Below, piece after piece: positions 8,240 to 17,072 of a stretch of DNA of 40,012 nt (the first letter of the stretch is position 1; every line of letters starts with the position of its first letter). The translations under genes were made by a program, and so were the position numbers. Source of the DNA: Clostridia bacterium (GTDB lineage: Bacteria; Bacillota; Clostridia; Oscillospirales; CAG-272); contig JAKSPH010000005.1 in assembly GCA_024404975.1 (NCBI GenBank), positions 1 to 40,012 of the forward strand, in the 5' to 3' direction. Under the pieces are notes generated by a model. The model did no database searches, was not told the DNA's origin, and saw only the letters and a list, made by a program, of their open reading frames with translations.

Positions 8240-9481
8240 ATGAGATACAATCTTGGTTACGTGGATAAATATCCGATCGAGGCGGCCGGCACACCGATCG
8301 AAAACGCGCCGATGTACCGCGCAACGTTCAAGCGTCCCGTCGACCCCATTCGTCTGGAAGCGGCAGCAAGGAACGCCTTGACCGCCTTTCCTCTTTTTGC
8401 CACGCGGGTGGAATTTGATCGGGAATATTACCTGCGTACGAATGAAGAACCCCTCGTCATTTTGAACGTCACCGAGAAAGAACGTCCCAAAACCTTCGGC
8501 AAAAACACGAACGGCTATCCGTGGCGTCTGATCTACGACGGCCGCACCGTTTGCTTTGAATGGTTGCACGGCGTTTCGGACGGAATGGGCGCCCTGTCTT
8601 TCTTCAAACAGATCCTGCTTTGCTATTTCGGTTTTGAACCGCAAACGCGTTCGATGAACTTTCTCGTTGCTCCCGGTTTGGAACCTTTCATTGACCGCAA
8701 GGAGAAAGGAGAAGACTTTTCCGTTGATCCCGGAGGTTTCCGCACACGCGCTTTCCCTACGAAGTATAAAGATTACCGCACGGACTGCCATTGCCTCTAC
8801 ACCGACACTGCCGAAGTGCTTCGGCTGGCTCGCACCGCGCATTCTTCCGTCACTCCGATCCTCGTCATTCTCTTCTCGCAGGCGATTCGTATGCACCTGC
8901 CGAAAAAACTCAAAAACCGTAACGTCGCCTGCAATTTCGTGTTTGACCTCCGCCGCATCCTGCGCTATGAAACGATGCACAACTGCGTGGATCTGAAACG
9001 GATCACCTACACCGACGAATACGATAAAATGAGTTTCTCCGCCGTGGCAAGCCGGTATAAAGAAATACTTGACCACGCAAGACTGACACCGAACATCGTT
9101 CGCTCGCTGACCGAGCGTATCCGACTTTTTCGCTCCTATCATATCTTCCCGAACCGGAAGTGGATCAAGTTTTGCGTCAACATCGTCGGTACAGCGTTTA
9201 AGAACACCGATTGCAATATCGGTATCACCTACCCCGGAAAAGTGGATTTCCCGCCCGAAGTATCGGACAATTTGGAAAACTTCGATTTTCTCCTTTGGCA
9301 CGATTTCGGTCAATGCGTGTTGGCGGCAGTGGATTTCAACGGCCGCTTCAATTTGAATATTGCCGAAAACTTCGTTGAAAAAGGCGTGGTTGAGGACTTT
9401 ATTGCGCTCAGCCGCAATCTCGGCATTCATTGGAAAGAAGTCGAAAACTCGGTATTTGAACAGTCGCATTTTGAAGAATAA
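8240..9481 (+). CDS. Condensation/acetyltransferase-like acyltransferase (HxxxDG)
   Basis: A 413-residue protein with no signal peptide or membrane helix. It resembles the chloramphenicol acetyltransferase / alcohol acetyltransferase / NRPS condensation superfamily: an N-terminal MYRATFKRPVD and an ALTAFPLFATRV stretch precede the active-site motif HGVSDG (H110, D114, G115), where the histidine is the general base. A later LWHDFGQCVLAAVDFNG block fits the second half of the fold. The substrates are unknown. The start at 8240 uses AGGGG, which overlaps the stop codon of the cyclase gene, so the two are translationally linked. Its place between two signalling genes suggests that it makes or modifies a small molecule that the operon senses or controls, but this is inference. 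Confidence 0.75.
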   Translation: MRYNLGYVDKYPIEAAGTPIENAPMYRATFKRPVDPIRLEAAARNALTAFPLFATRVEFDREYYLRTNEEPLVILNVTEKERPKTFGKNTNGYPWRLIYDGRTVCFEWLHGVSDGMGALSFFKQILLCYFGFEPQTRSMNFLVAPGLEPFIDRKEKGEDFSVDPGGFRTRAFPTKYKDYRTDCHCLYTDTAEVLRLARTAHSSVTPILVILFSQAIRMHLPKKLKNRNVACNFVFDLRRILRYETMHNCVDLKRITYTDEYDKMSFSAVASRYKEILDHARLTPNIVRSLTERIRLFRSYHIFPNRKWIKFCVNIVGTAFKNTDCNIGITYPGKVDFPPEVSDNLENFDFLLWHDFGQCVLAAVDFNGRFNLNIAENFVEKGVVEDFIALSRNLGIHWKEVENSVFEQSHFEE

Positions 9482-9507
9482 CAGACGTTGGAAAGAGGTT
9501 TCGTAAA

Positions 9508-11727
9508 TTGGAAAACATCGTATTTTACGGCACAAGAGGATCCGGCTCACTGACTTCGGGCAAGTATATGGAGTTCGGCGGCGGTACCTCCTGCCTGACC
9601 ATGCGTTTCGGCAATACCGTCGTCATGGTGGATTGCGGCAGCGGTATCAACAACGCGCTTGAGGATCTCAAAGAAGTAGACGAACTGCACCTGTTTGTGT
9701 CACATTGCCATATTGACCACATTGGCGGCATCGCCTCTTTGTTTTCCGCGTTTGAAAATAAGAAACTGCACGTCTGGGGGAAAACCTTCGGCGCCATTTC
9801 CATTCGGGATTCCATCAACCGTCTGATGAGCCAATCGCTTTGGCCGGTCAGCGCCGATACCTATAAAAATGTTGAATTCCACGAAATCGAATCCGACGTT
9901 CACATCAGGGATCTGACCGTAAAGAATATGGATTCCAACCATCCGGGCGGATGCTCGCTCTTCCGCTTTGAATACGGCGCGACCGTTGTGGTAACCGCGT
10001 TTGATTTTTGCCACCTCGACGGCTACGATGAAAAACTCTGCGAGTTTGCCGAGGGTTGCACTACGCTGATCTACGACGGCACGATGACCGAGGAAGAACT
10101 GAAAGCCAAGCCGGAATGGGGTCATTCGACGCCCGAAGAAGGCGCCCGCATCGGTCAGAAACTCGGCTGTACCGCGGTCTATATCACTCACTTCGGCGTT
10201 TTTGACGACGATACGCTTTCCAAATGGGAAGTCAGTTTGCGTCAGGATTATCCGGCGGTTACGTTTGCCCGTTGCGGTCACCGCAAGTTCGATCTGCAAA
10301 AAATGGTGGATATCGGCGCGCTCCTCAACGTGGAAAAGGATAACGACGTCCTGCTTTCCAAAATCGTGGAAGCGAGTATGGATATCACTTCCGCCGACGG
10401 CGGCACGCTCTATCTGCTTGAAAACGGGAAACTCGAATTCAAGGTTATGATCAATAAAACCATGAATACGAAACTCGTACGCAAGGATTCGTCGCTTGGC
10501 TTGCCCTCGGTCAATATCAACGGCAAAAACGTTTGTGCCGCCGCCGCACGGGAAAAGAAACTCATCAACGTTTCGAATTGCTACACGGAAACCGCGTACG
10601 ATTTTTCGGGAACGATCTCTTTCGACCGTCTGAACGGCTATCACACGCAGTCGGTTCTCGTAATTCCGTTGATTGACGAATATGACGACGTGGTCGGCGT
10701 GTTACAGCTCATCAACGCTACCAGCCGCACGGGAACGATCATTGATTTCCGGAAGAAGGACGAAGAAGTACTGATGGCGATTGCCAACCAAGCAAGTATG
10801 GCGATCATCAACTCCGCTTACTCGCAACAAATCACCGATCTTTTGTACGGATTCGTAAAGGTTATGTCACTCGGCATCGACGAGCGTACTCCCTATAACG
10901 CCAATCATACGCGCAATATGGTGCGGTTTGCCAACCTGTTCTTCGATTACGAAGAAAAGACGCATGGCAAATACGCCGTGGACGCCAAGAAAAAGCGCGA
11001 GATCCTGATGAGCATCTGGCTTCACGATATCGGCAAGATCCTGACACCGATCGACATCATGAATAAGGATTCGCGTTTAGGCAACCAATACCAAACCCTG
11101 ATCCATCGGTTTGAACGCCGCGAGTTGCTCTTGCAGTTAGCGGAAGCGAAAGGTGAAATCTCGTGCGAGGAACGAAAGGTGCTGGAAGAAGAACGCGTAG
11201 CGCAGTTGGAACTCATCGACCAAATCAATCACTGCCCCTATTTGACCGACGAATTGAAAACATTAGTTGACAATTTAGCGAAAAAGACCTACAAGGAAGC
11301 CGACGGAAGCGAGCATCCCGTCATTACGAGTGAGGAACGTTATCAGCTCTCCATTGTCAAAGGCACCTTGAATAACGAAGAACGCAGTATTATGCAAGGT
11401 CATGTGACGATGACGCAAAAACTGCTTTCCCAGCTGAATTTCCCGAAGCATTACGATCAGATCCCGCTCTATGCAGGCAATCACCACGAGTTCTTAAACG
11501 GAACGGGATACCCCAACCACCTTACCGAAAAGGATTTGCCGTGGCCATGCCGTCTGATCACCGTCTGCGATATTTTCGAGGCGCTCATCGCCAAGGACAG
11601 ACCGTACAAAAAGCCGTTGCCGATCGACAGATCTTTCTCGATTTTGCATCAAATGGCGGCAGACGGTCAGTTGGACGCCGACATCGTGGATGAATTTGAG
11701 CGCTCGAAAGCCTGGGAAAACCGGTAA
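9508..11727 (+). CDS. MBL-GAF-HD-GYP multidomain signalling phosphodiesterase
   Basis: A 739-residue cytosolic protein with three domains. The MBL domain (1-260) opens with GTRGSGSL and GGGTSC and has SHCHIDH (H66, H68, D70, H71), WGHST and ITHFG. A GAF sensor domain (about 270-430) contains the SADGGTLYL stretch typical of GAFs joined to HD-GYP. The HD-GYP domain (about 445-735) has HDIGK at 506-510, HHE at 659-661, GTGYP at 665-669 and CDIFEAL with DRPY. HD-GYP enzymes hydrolyse c-di-GMP or related cyclic dinucleotides. The gap between HDIGK and HHE is about 150 residues, well above normal, because of a helical, glutamate-rich insertion near 525-630. The start is TTG at 9508 with AGAGG nine bases upstream; no ATG gives a complete MBL domain. 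It is the last gene of the operon and is followed by a strong terminator. Confidence 0.9.
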   Translation: MENIVFYGTRGSGSLTSGKYMEFGGGTSCLTMRFGNTVVMVDCGSGINNALEDLKEVDELHLFVSHCHIDHIGGIASLFSAFENKKLHVWGKTFGAISIRDSINRLMSQSLWPVSADTYKNVEFHEIESDVHIRDLTVKNMDSNHPGGCSLFRFEYGATVVVTAFDFCHLDGYDEKLCEFAEGCTTLIYDGTMTEEELKAKPEWGHSTPEEGARIGQKLGCTAVYITHFGVFDDDTLSKWEVSLRQDYPAVTFARCGHRKFDLQKMVDIGALLNVEKDNDVLLSKIVEASMDITSADGGTLYLLENGKLEFKVMINKTMNTKLVRKDSSLGLPSVNINGKNVCAAAAREKKLINVSNCYTETAYDFSGTISFDRLNGYHTQSVLVIPLIDEYDDVVGVLQLINATSRTGTIIDFRKKDEEVLMAIANQASMAIINSAYSQQITDLLYGFVKVMSLGIDERTPYNANHTRNMVRFANLFFDYEEKTHGKYAVDAKKKREILMSIWLHDIGKILTPIDIMNKDSRLGNQYQTLIHRFERRELLLQLAEAKGEISCEERKVLEEERVAQLELIDQINHCPYLTDELKTLVDNLAKKTYKEADGSEHPVITSEERYQLSIVKGTLNNEERSIMQGHVTMTQKLLSQLNFPKHYDQIPLYAGNHHEFLNGTGYPNHLTEKDLPWPCRLITVCDIFEALIAKDRPYKKPLPIDRSFSILHQMAADGQLDADIVDEFERSKAWENR

Positions 11728-11767
11728 CGAATACGCACAATCGGTCAAAAGAAACCACACCCATTTC

Positions 11768-11797
11768 GGGCGGAGCGAAAAACTCCGCCCTTTTTTC
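11768..11797 (+). terminator. Terminator of the MBL/cyclase/HD-GYP operon
   Basis: GGGCGGAG (11768-11775) pairs with CTCCGCCC (11783-11790) around a seven-base loop and is followed by TTTTTT. It lies 40 bases after the stop of the HD-GYP gene. Confidence 0.92.
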
Positions 11798-11853
11798 ATA
11801 CGCGATTCACCGAACCCGCGACAGGTTGCCCGCCGCGTATCTTTTTTCAAAAA

Positions 11854-11887
11854 AAATCCCGCCGACTTTTTCCGTTCGGCGGGATTT
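11854..11887 (-). terminator. Terminator of the type IV secretion operon (bidirectional)
   Basis: AAATCCCGCCGA (11854-11865) pairs with TCGGCGGGATTT (11876-11887), a 12-pair stem with a ten-base loop. T tracts flank it on both strands, the longer on the minus strand, where it closes the long operon ending at 11990. It also backs up the plus-strand terminator at 11768. Confidence 0.88.
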
Positions 11888-11989
11888 TTCGTTATATTCA
11901 ACTTGAGAATTCACAAGGGCTTCTTTATACTGTCCGATGGGGCAGTTCAAATCCGCGAGGAGGTTTTCATTTCGCGTGATGGCTGTCGG

Positions 11990-14650
11990 TCAGGCTTCAC
12001 CGAAAAGTTCGCGCATCTTTTCCGAAGCAACGATGCTGATGTTGTTTCGGGACGCGGGACCCGTAATGATAAAGGCATTGCCGCGGTCGTTTCCGACGAT
12101 CTGCTCCTGCTCGACCTTATTGATCCTGCCGGCTTTATCGTAAAGCGTGCAGAGGTCATCCATGTCATTGGGGGCGAGGGAGAAGATGAAGGAATACTGG
12201 CAGGCGTTGATGATCGCCGTCGATTTACGAACGATGTCGGGGCTTCCGACGAAGTCCTTGATGTTCTGAGTGATGACGATCTGCATACCGTTGTATTTAC
12301 GGATACGCTTGGCAAGTTGATACATAAAGTCGAGGGCGACGGGATACTGCGGATCAATGAACACGTGTGCCTCGTCGATGGCAACGATGATCTTTCTTTC
12401 CGTGTTGTGCTTGATGTTGAAATCGCGGTTTTTGATGATCTCGTTGTCAAGCCATTTTAGGACAAGGAGCATCTGCGCGTTGGCGATGACCTCATTCTTA
12501 TTGGCAAGAAGCGACTGGAAGTTGAACACCGTGAAATTCTCTTTGACGGAAAGAGTGGATTCGCCGTTCCACAGATTGGCATTGCTGCCCTTGCCCGCAA
12601 ATTTGGACACGTAATTGAAGAGAATACGCAGGTTCATAACGTCATAATCGACGGTCGCTTTTTCGAGTTTCTCCTTGATCAGATCAAGCAGATCGTCGAA
12701 GATCGGGTAATCCGACGGCGAGAGTACCGAGAAATCGGTTTCACTGTCGATGTTCTTACGCTCGTAGAGATCCACGATGACGTTATTGAGGTATTCAAGA
12801 GCGGAACTCTCGATGCCGGGAAGGACGACACGGAAGAATTTCTCAAGGAATTGCAGATGCACGGCGAAGTTGTTCACACGGCTTTCGCTTCCCTCTTCGT
12901 CGGCTTCCAGCGTGGTGATGACGTGGAAGGGGTTGATTCTTCCCTGCGATGCCGTTCCTACGTCGATCAGACGTCCGCCGAGATTCTTTGCAAGTCCGCT
13001 GTACTCGTTTTCAGGATCGAGAATGAAGATCTTCGTGTTCTCCGCGGAAAGATGGCCGAGGATGGTCTTGGTCGCGTAGGATTTACCCGAACCGGATTTA
13101 CCCATAATGACCATATTGGAGTTGACACGCTCATTGTCGCGCTTGAAGAAATCGACGATGACCGGGAATCCGTTGTTGGTACCGAGGATCGTTCCCTTCT
13201 CGTCCATGACCGTGGAGAGTACGAACGGGAATACGGCGGCGACGGATCCCGAATGGATCGCGCGGGTGTATTCCTTCATTGCTTCGTAACGGGATACGTT
13301 GGACGAGATGACCGCACGGTTCTGTTTGCAGAAATTGCCGGAGAGTTCAAAGCCCTGTTCGACAAGAATACGGCGAATGGTCTTGAGGAGATTCTTCTTG
13401 GTTTCTTTTCCGGAACCGTCTTTATTGTAGACGGTGAAATGGATGTTGACTTTGAAGAGCGTTTCGTTGTCGTTCTGCAAGAGGCGGAGAAGTTCGACGA
13501 GCGTCTGAATGTGTGTCTGCTTGTCGATCAGAGAAGATGCCTTGAAAGACTGTTCGGACTGCGAAGCGAGTTCCTGCAGCGAACGGTCGAGCATACGCAC
13601 CGCTTTCGACTTCTCGTAAGGTTCGAGGTTCATAACGACTTTCGTGCCGCTGATATTGAACATCTGATAACCCCATGCGTTCAGAACGGACAGGGGGAAG
13701 TTGCAGACGGAGCAGTTATAGCACTCCACGCCGTCGATGACGGCGGAATTTGCCTTGAAAACGATCTCTTTCGGAACGATCCACGGCAGGATCTCTTCCT
13801 CTTCGAGGACGTCCACGTCCGAGGCGTTGAAGTCGGAGGTGTAGGTGCTTTTCAGGAACACGGCGAGTTCACGGTCGCCGAGGACGCGGGAGGACATTCC
13901 CGCTTCACGGAAACAGTGAACGGCGTTTTCGAGGATCTCGGAGATGACGCTCTTGCTGTCGTCGTACACGACGAGATAGTAGAACGGCTTTTCGATCATC
14001 GTGCGCTCATCAAGTTTTTCATACGTGGCGATACGATCCTCGATGATCTTGGTCCGCGCGAGGAATTCCTCCGCGGTGATACTGCCCGCGTCGCGGATCT
14101 TTGCGAGTTCGTCAATCTTTGCCTGTTCGCTAAGACGGTATTTTCCGAAAGTAATGCGTTTATCCACCTTGACGATGGAAGCGCGGCTTCTGCCGTTGAC
14201 CGAGCGGATCACTCTGCCGAAACAGTTGTCGATGATCTGATCCTGACGGTAACCCGAAAGGAGGCGGAACTCACGGGGATCAATTTCAAGGACACCGCCG
14301 AAATAATCGGAATAGACGATATAACCGTCTTTGATATCCTTGAAAGGAACGAAAAATTCGATGTTAGAGGATGCCTTTTCATACTCGCGGGAGTACTTTT
14401 TTACGGAAAACAGATACTTGGCGAGGTGAATACCGGCAAGGTAAAGACGCTCCTTATCAACCGGGAAGAAAAGACCGACGGTGAGGCAGGCGACGATAAC
14501 CATCGTGATCGCCTTGGGGAACGGATTCATATCCGTAATGAGAATGAGAAGTTCGACAAGGAAAGCCGCGAGGCCGATAAAGGTATCGGTAAGCGAAATG
14601 TTTTTGAAAAACTCAATTTTTACTTTCGCCGTTTTCGGAATGATTCTCAT
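11990..14650 (-). CDS. virB4-like: VirB4-type secretion ATPase with fused PrgI/VirB3-like N-terminus
   Basis: An 886-residue ATPase that would energise assembly of a type IV secretion channel at the inner face of the membrane. Residues 1-90 contain two hydrophobic segments (TFIGLAAFLVELLILI and AITMVIVACLTVGLFF) in the arrangement of PrgI/VirB3 proteins; the VirB4 body follows. Walker A is GKSGSGKS (517-524) and Walker B ends in the DEAH of IDEAH (759-762); a QNIKDF stretch fits the later ATPase motifs. Fused VirB3-VirB4 proteins are known in some type IV systems. It is the last gene of the operon, overlapping the VirB6-like gene by four bases (ATGA). Both ATPase motifs are intact, so the machine is probably functional. 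Confidence 0.93.
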   Translation of the reverse strand: MRIIPKTAKVKIEFFKNISLTDTFIGLAAFLVELLILITDMNPFPKAITMVIVACLTVGLFFPVDKERLYLAGIHLAKYLFSVKKYSREYEKASSNIEFFVPFKDIKDGYIVYSDYFGGVLEIDPREFRLLSGYRQDQIIDNCFGRVIRSVNGRSRASIVKVDKRITFGKYRLSEQAKIDELAKIRDAGSITAEEFLARTKIIEDRIATYEKLDERTMIEKPFYYLVVYDDSKSVISEILENAVHCFREAGMSSRVLGDRELAVFLKSTYTSDFNASDVDVLEEEEILPWIVPKEIVFKANSAVIDGVECYNCSVCNFPLSVLNAWGYQMFNISGTKVVMNLEPYEKSKAVRMLDRSLQELASQSEQSFKASSLIDKQTHIQTLVELLRLLQNDNETLFKVNIHFTVYNKDGSGKETKKNLLKTIRRILVEQGFELSGNFCKQNRAVISSNVSRYEAMKEYTRAIHSGSVAAVFPFVLSTVMDEKGTILGTNNGFPVIVDFFKRDNERVNSNMVIMGKSGSGKSYATKTILGHLSAENTKIFILDPENEYSGLAKNLGGRLIDVGTASQGRINPFHVITTLEADEEGSESRVNNFAVHLQFLEKFFRVVLPGIESSALEYLNNVIVDLYERKNIDSETDFSVLSPSDYPIFDDLLDLIKEKLEKATVDYDVMNLRILFNYVSKFAGKGSNANLWNGESTLSVKENFTVFNFQSLLANKNEVIANAQMLLVLKWLDNEIIKNRDFNIKHNTERKIIVAIDEAHVFIDPQYPVALDFMYQLAKRIRKYNGMQIVITQNIKDFVGSPDIVRKSTAIINACQYSFIFSLAPNDMDDLCTLYDKAGRINKVEQEQIVGNDRGNAFIITGPASRNNISIVASEKMRELFGEA

Positions 14651-16086
14651 CTGTCTTCCTCCTCATCCGGATCGTTGATGGAACCAATCGTCTGATCGAT
14701 CAGCGAATGCTTGCCGTTCATAATCGTGTCGGAAACCCTGTCTTTCTTGCCGGAATCGGGAGTCGACGTTTCGCCGGCGTTTCCGGAACCGCCGCCGATG
14801 ATGTTTTCAATCGTCGAATTTCCGCCCGGTTCGGATCCGGGTTTATAATCAGGCGTTGCACTGTTGTGCTGATCGTTTGTCTCGCCGTTGTCGGTAACGG
14901 AAGCACCGGCAGCGGAAGCGCTTTGATGGTTGTTCTTATAATCGAGCGAGGTGCGGAAGCCGAGTCGGCCGGCTACGGTGTTGAAGAAACCGTTGTGCGC
15001 CGAATCGCTGCCGAAATTGTAAAGCGAATGAGGAGCGGTAACAACGCCCATACCGAATCTTGCCGCGCCGCCGAGGAATCTGCCCATCTGCGCACCCGTG
15101 ATCGCCATATCACGCAGTTCGTTGGATCCGCCGCCTGCGGTAACGAGGTTGCCGATGACTGCCATGATCCTCTGAAGAGAGAATGCGCCGCCGAGAATGA
15201 TCACGATCTTCATCAGACTGTTGAGGAAACTGTTGCTGATGATCGGCAGGACCTGAGGCATACTGTCCGTGAAGAAGACCACCCCATCCCCGATGACAAG
15301 TTTCATGAGAAGAGCATAGACGCTGAGTCCGAGAATACAACCGTAACCCGTTACGAACTTCGTGAGGATCTGATCGCGCCAGAGTTTGAAGTGCGCGCCG
15401 TCGTCAAGTACGTTCGTAGCGATAGAATACGGAGAAACGATGAAGAGAAGAACGATGGAGATGGCACGGTCGACGAACATGATCAGCATATTCGCGATCG
15501 GGAAAAGAATGGCAATGCCGGCAAGATAGGAGAGCATGAAGTTGAAATAACTGATCGAAATGTAGGATTCCACTTCTCCGATATCCGTGTAATTGGCGGC
15601 ACCGGTCAAAAATGCGTCGCTGGGATCGCCCCACCATGCGCCTTCGGCACACGTCGTGAAAAGGAAACCGCCGATCGTCGTGCCTTCTCCTCCGCCGATC
15701 GCACGGTAGAGGACTTCAATGAACTCATTGAAGATCCAGATGCAGGAGATGATGACTGCCGGAACACAAAGGAAGATCAAGAGTGTCTTTCCCGTCCGCA
15801 CGAGGACAGATAGGGGGCTCATCTCGTTCTTTCGGCTCGTGAGCGACCGGATGATCGCAAACACGGCGAAAAGGATCACGACGACGATGCCGGAAAGTGC
15901 CGCGACACGGAACGCGCGGCCGACTTCATCGCTGCGGAAAAGGAATGTGAGAAGATCGGTTTCTTCGCCGTTCACCCAAATGGGATCCAATCCGCAGAGT
16001 TTCTTGGCGCCGAAAACCATCGCATCTATCAGTTGAAACAGCGCCTTGGAAAGTCCGTATAAAAATTCCCAAAACCAATTAAACAT
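14647..16086 (-). CDS. VirB6-like polytopic membrane protein (Mbov_0396-like)
   Basis: A 479-residue membrane protein with about six hydrophobic segments, among them SGIVVVILFAVFAII, TLLIFLCVPAVIISCIWIF, a long pair around residues 185-235, and MKIVIILGGAFSL. The last ~120 residues are a soluble tail rich in Ser, Asn, Gly and Asp. Size, topology and a place just before the VirB4 ATPase and after a VirB2-like pilin match the VirB6-type channel protein of Gram-positive conjugation systems, including the Mbov_0396 family. No LPXTG or enzymatic motif is seen. The start follows AGGT at moderate spacing; the gene overlaps VirB4 by four bases. Confidence 0.8.
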   Translation of the reverse strand: MFNWFWEFLYGLSKALFQLIDAMVFGAKKLCGLDPIWVNGEETDLLTFLFRSDEVGRAFRVAALSGIVVVILFAVFAIIRSLTSRKNEMSPLSVLVRTGKTLLIFLCVPAVIISCIWIFNEFIEVLYRAIGGGEGTTIGGFLFTTCAEGAWWGDPSDAFLTGAANYTDIGEVESYISISYFNFMLSYLAGIAILFPIANMLIMFVDRAISIVLLFIVSPYSIATNVLDDGAHFKLWRDQILTKFVTGYGCILGLSVYALLMKLVIGDGVVFFTDSMPQVLPIISNSFLNSLMKIVIILGGAFSLQRIMAVIGNLVTAGGGSNELRDMAITGAQMGRFLGGAARFGMGVVTAPHSLYNFGSDSAHNGFFNTVAGRLGFRTSLDYKNNHQSASAAGASVTDNGETNDQHNSATPDYKPGSEPGGNSTIENIIGGGSGNAGETSTPDSGKKDRVSDTIMNGKHSLIDQTIGSINDPDEEEDR

Positions 16087-16094
16087 AATACTAC

Positions 16095-16736
16095 CTAATT
16101 CTTTATTCTGACAATGAAGTTTGTAAGAGTAAGCGCAACGGGTGTCATATTCTCCGCTTTGCCGTAACAGGTATTGTTGTTAAAGCGAATACAGAGAACG
16201 TCACCGGGATAAAGCCGCTTTACGCCCTCCGCATCGGCGATACCGACGGAACGCACGGAAAACGACGTCCAGGTGTTGTATCCCAAAGCGACGTTTTTCG
16301 TATCAACGGGCGAGAACAGAGGATCATCGGGATCCTCCGGCGGGATCGGGGATTCCAGCGCCATGGGGATCGCGGGAACGCCGTGCAGGACGAAGAAGGA
16401 AAGCGACAGTGTCAGCGATTCCTGCCCTCTGACGTACAGGCAGAGTTCTTCAAGCTGCATTTCCCGCTCGATACCGATGCAGAAGAAAACGTAAGTATCG
16501 TCGGGGACGGAAGTTTTCATATCGACCATGGCTTGCTCGTTATAAAAATCGTCTTTCAGAGAATAGACGCTCGTTCCGCCCGACTGATCCAGAAGTGTGA
16601 TGTCGCCGAAAGCTTCGTAATACGCTTCGTCCGTTTCAAAGTCGCCCGTATCCATAAAGCACCCGCTCAGAAATACGCAAGTGCAGAGAATGAGGGCAAC
16701 GGCTGCGATTGCCGCCGGAATACGCTTAATACGCAT
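16095..16736 (-). CDS. Small lipoprotein of the secretion operon
   Basis: A 213-residue exported protein with a classical lipobox: a basic start (MRIKR), a hydrophobic run and LSGC (C26 would be lipidated). The mature part is mostly beta-like, with paired motifs (YNTWTSFSVRSVGIAD, RLYPGDVLCIRFNNN) that suggest a carbohydrate-binding-module-like sandwich, but I do not recognise a family. It overlaps the pilin gene by 11 bases and is followed nine bases later by the VirB6-like gene, so it is probably a surface component of the same apparatus. A VirB7-like stabilising role is only a guess from position. Confidence 0.75.
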   Translation of the reverse strand: MRIKRIPAAIAAVALILCTCVFLSGCFMDTGDFETDEAYYEAFGDITLLDQSGGTSVYSLKDDFYNEQAMVDMKTSVPDDTYVFFCIGIEREMQLEELCLYVRGQESLTLSLSFFVLHGVPAIPMALESPIPPEDPDDPLFSPVDTKNVALGYNTWTSFSVRSVGIADAEGVKRLYPGDVLCIRFNNNTCYGKAENMTPVALTLTNFIVRIKN

Positions 16737-17022
16737 ATCCTTCCCACCAGTTCGAGAATACGCCGAGACCGATCTGAAGGGAGATCAGAAGAACGAAGAT
16801 GAGGACAAAGCCGATGATGGAGTTTTTGAGGGATTCTTTTGCTTTTTCATGTTCCTGAGGATCGGATGCCTGCGCGTATTTTACGCCGAGGGTAATGCAC
16901 CAGATGGCACCGAGTGCGCCGACGATGGCAAGAAGGACGGGGACGACGACGTTGCAGACCTCAAGAAGAGGCTGAACGATTTTCAGAAGGTTGTCTGACG
17001 TGATAGCAAGGGAAAATGACAT
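16726..17022 (-). CDS. VirB2-like pilin (Mbov_0395-like)
   Basis: A 98-residue protein with two transmembrane helices (around residues 18-48 and 68-90) separated by a charged loop (QASDPQEHEKAKESLK). This layout is that of the Mbov_0395 family of pilin-like conjugal transfer proteins, relatives of VirB2/TrbC. The start at 17022 has AGGAG eight bases upstream. The pilin would form the extracellular filament or pore of the type IV channel. Its place beside the VirB6- and VirB4-like genes supports this. Confidence 0.82.
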   Translation of the reverse strand: MSFSLAITSDNLLKIVQPLLEVCNVVVPVLLAIVGALGAIWCITLGVKYAQASDPQEHEKAKESLKNSIIGFVLIFVLLISLQIGLGVFSNWWEGYAY

Positions 17023-17072
17023 GGTAGTTTCTCCTATTTTATAAATTTTTAATTTTCTATCATAAACAGATT

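Noticed and set aside
8219..9550. A 443-codon open frame opposite the acyltransferase gene
   Set aside because: It has no ribosome binding site or recognisable domain, and the opposite strand has a coherent operon gene.
5347..11727. Reading the cyclase operon as a Pycsar or CBASS antiphage system
   Set aside because: Pycsar cyclases pair with a nucleotide-activated toxic effector, and none is seen here. The cyclase is membrane-bound with class IIIb residues, and the partners look like phosphodiesterases. Signalling fits better, though defence cannot be fully excluded.
12851..14695. A 614-codon open frame opposite the VirB4-like gene
   Set aside because: The minus strand encodes an intact ATPase with Walker A and B; the plus-strand frame is only its shadow.
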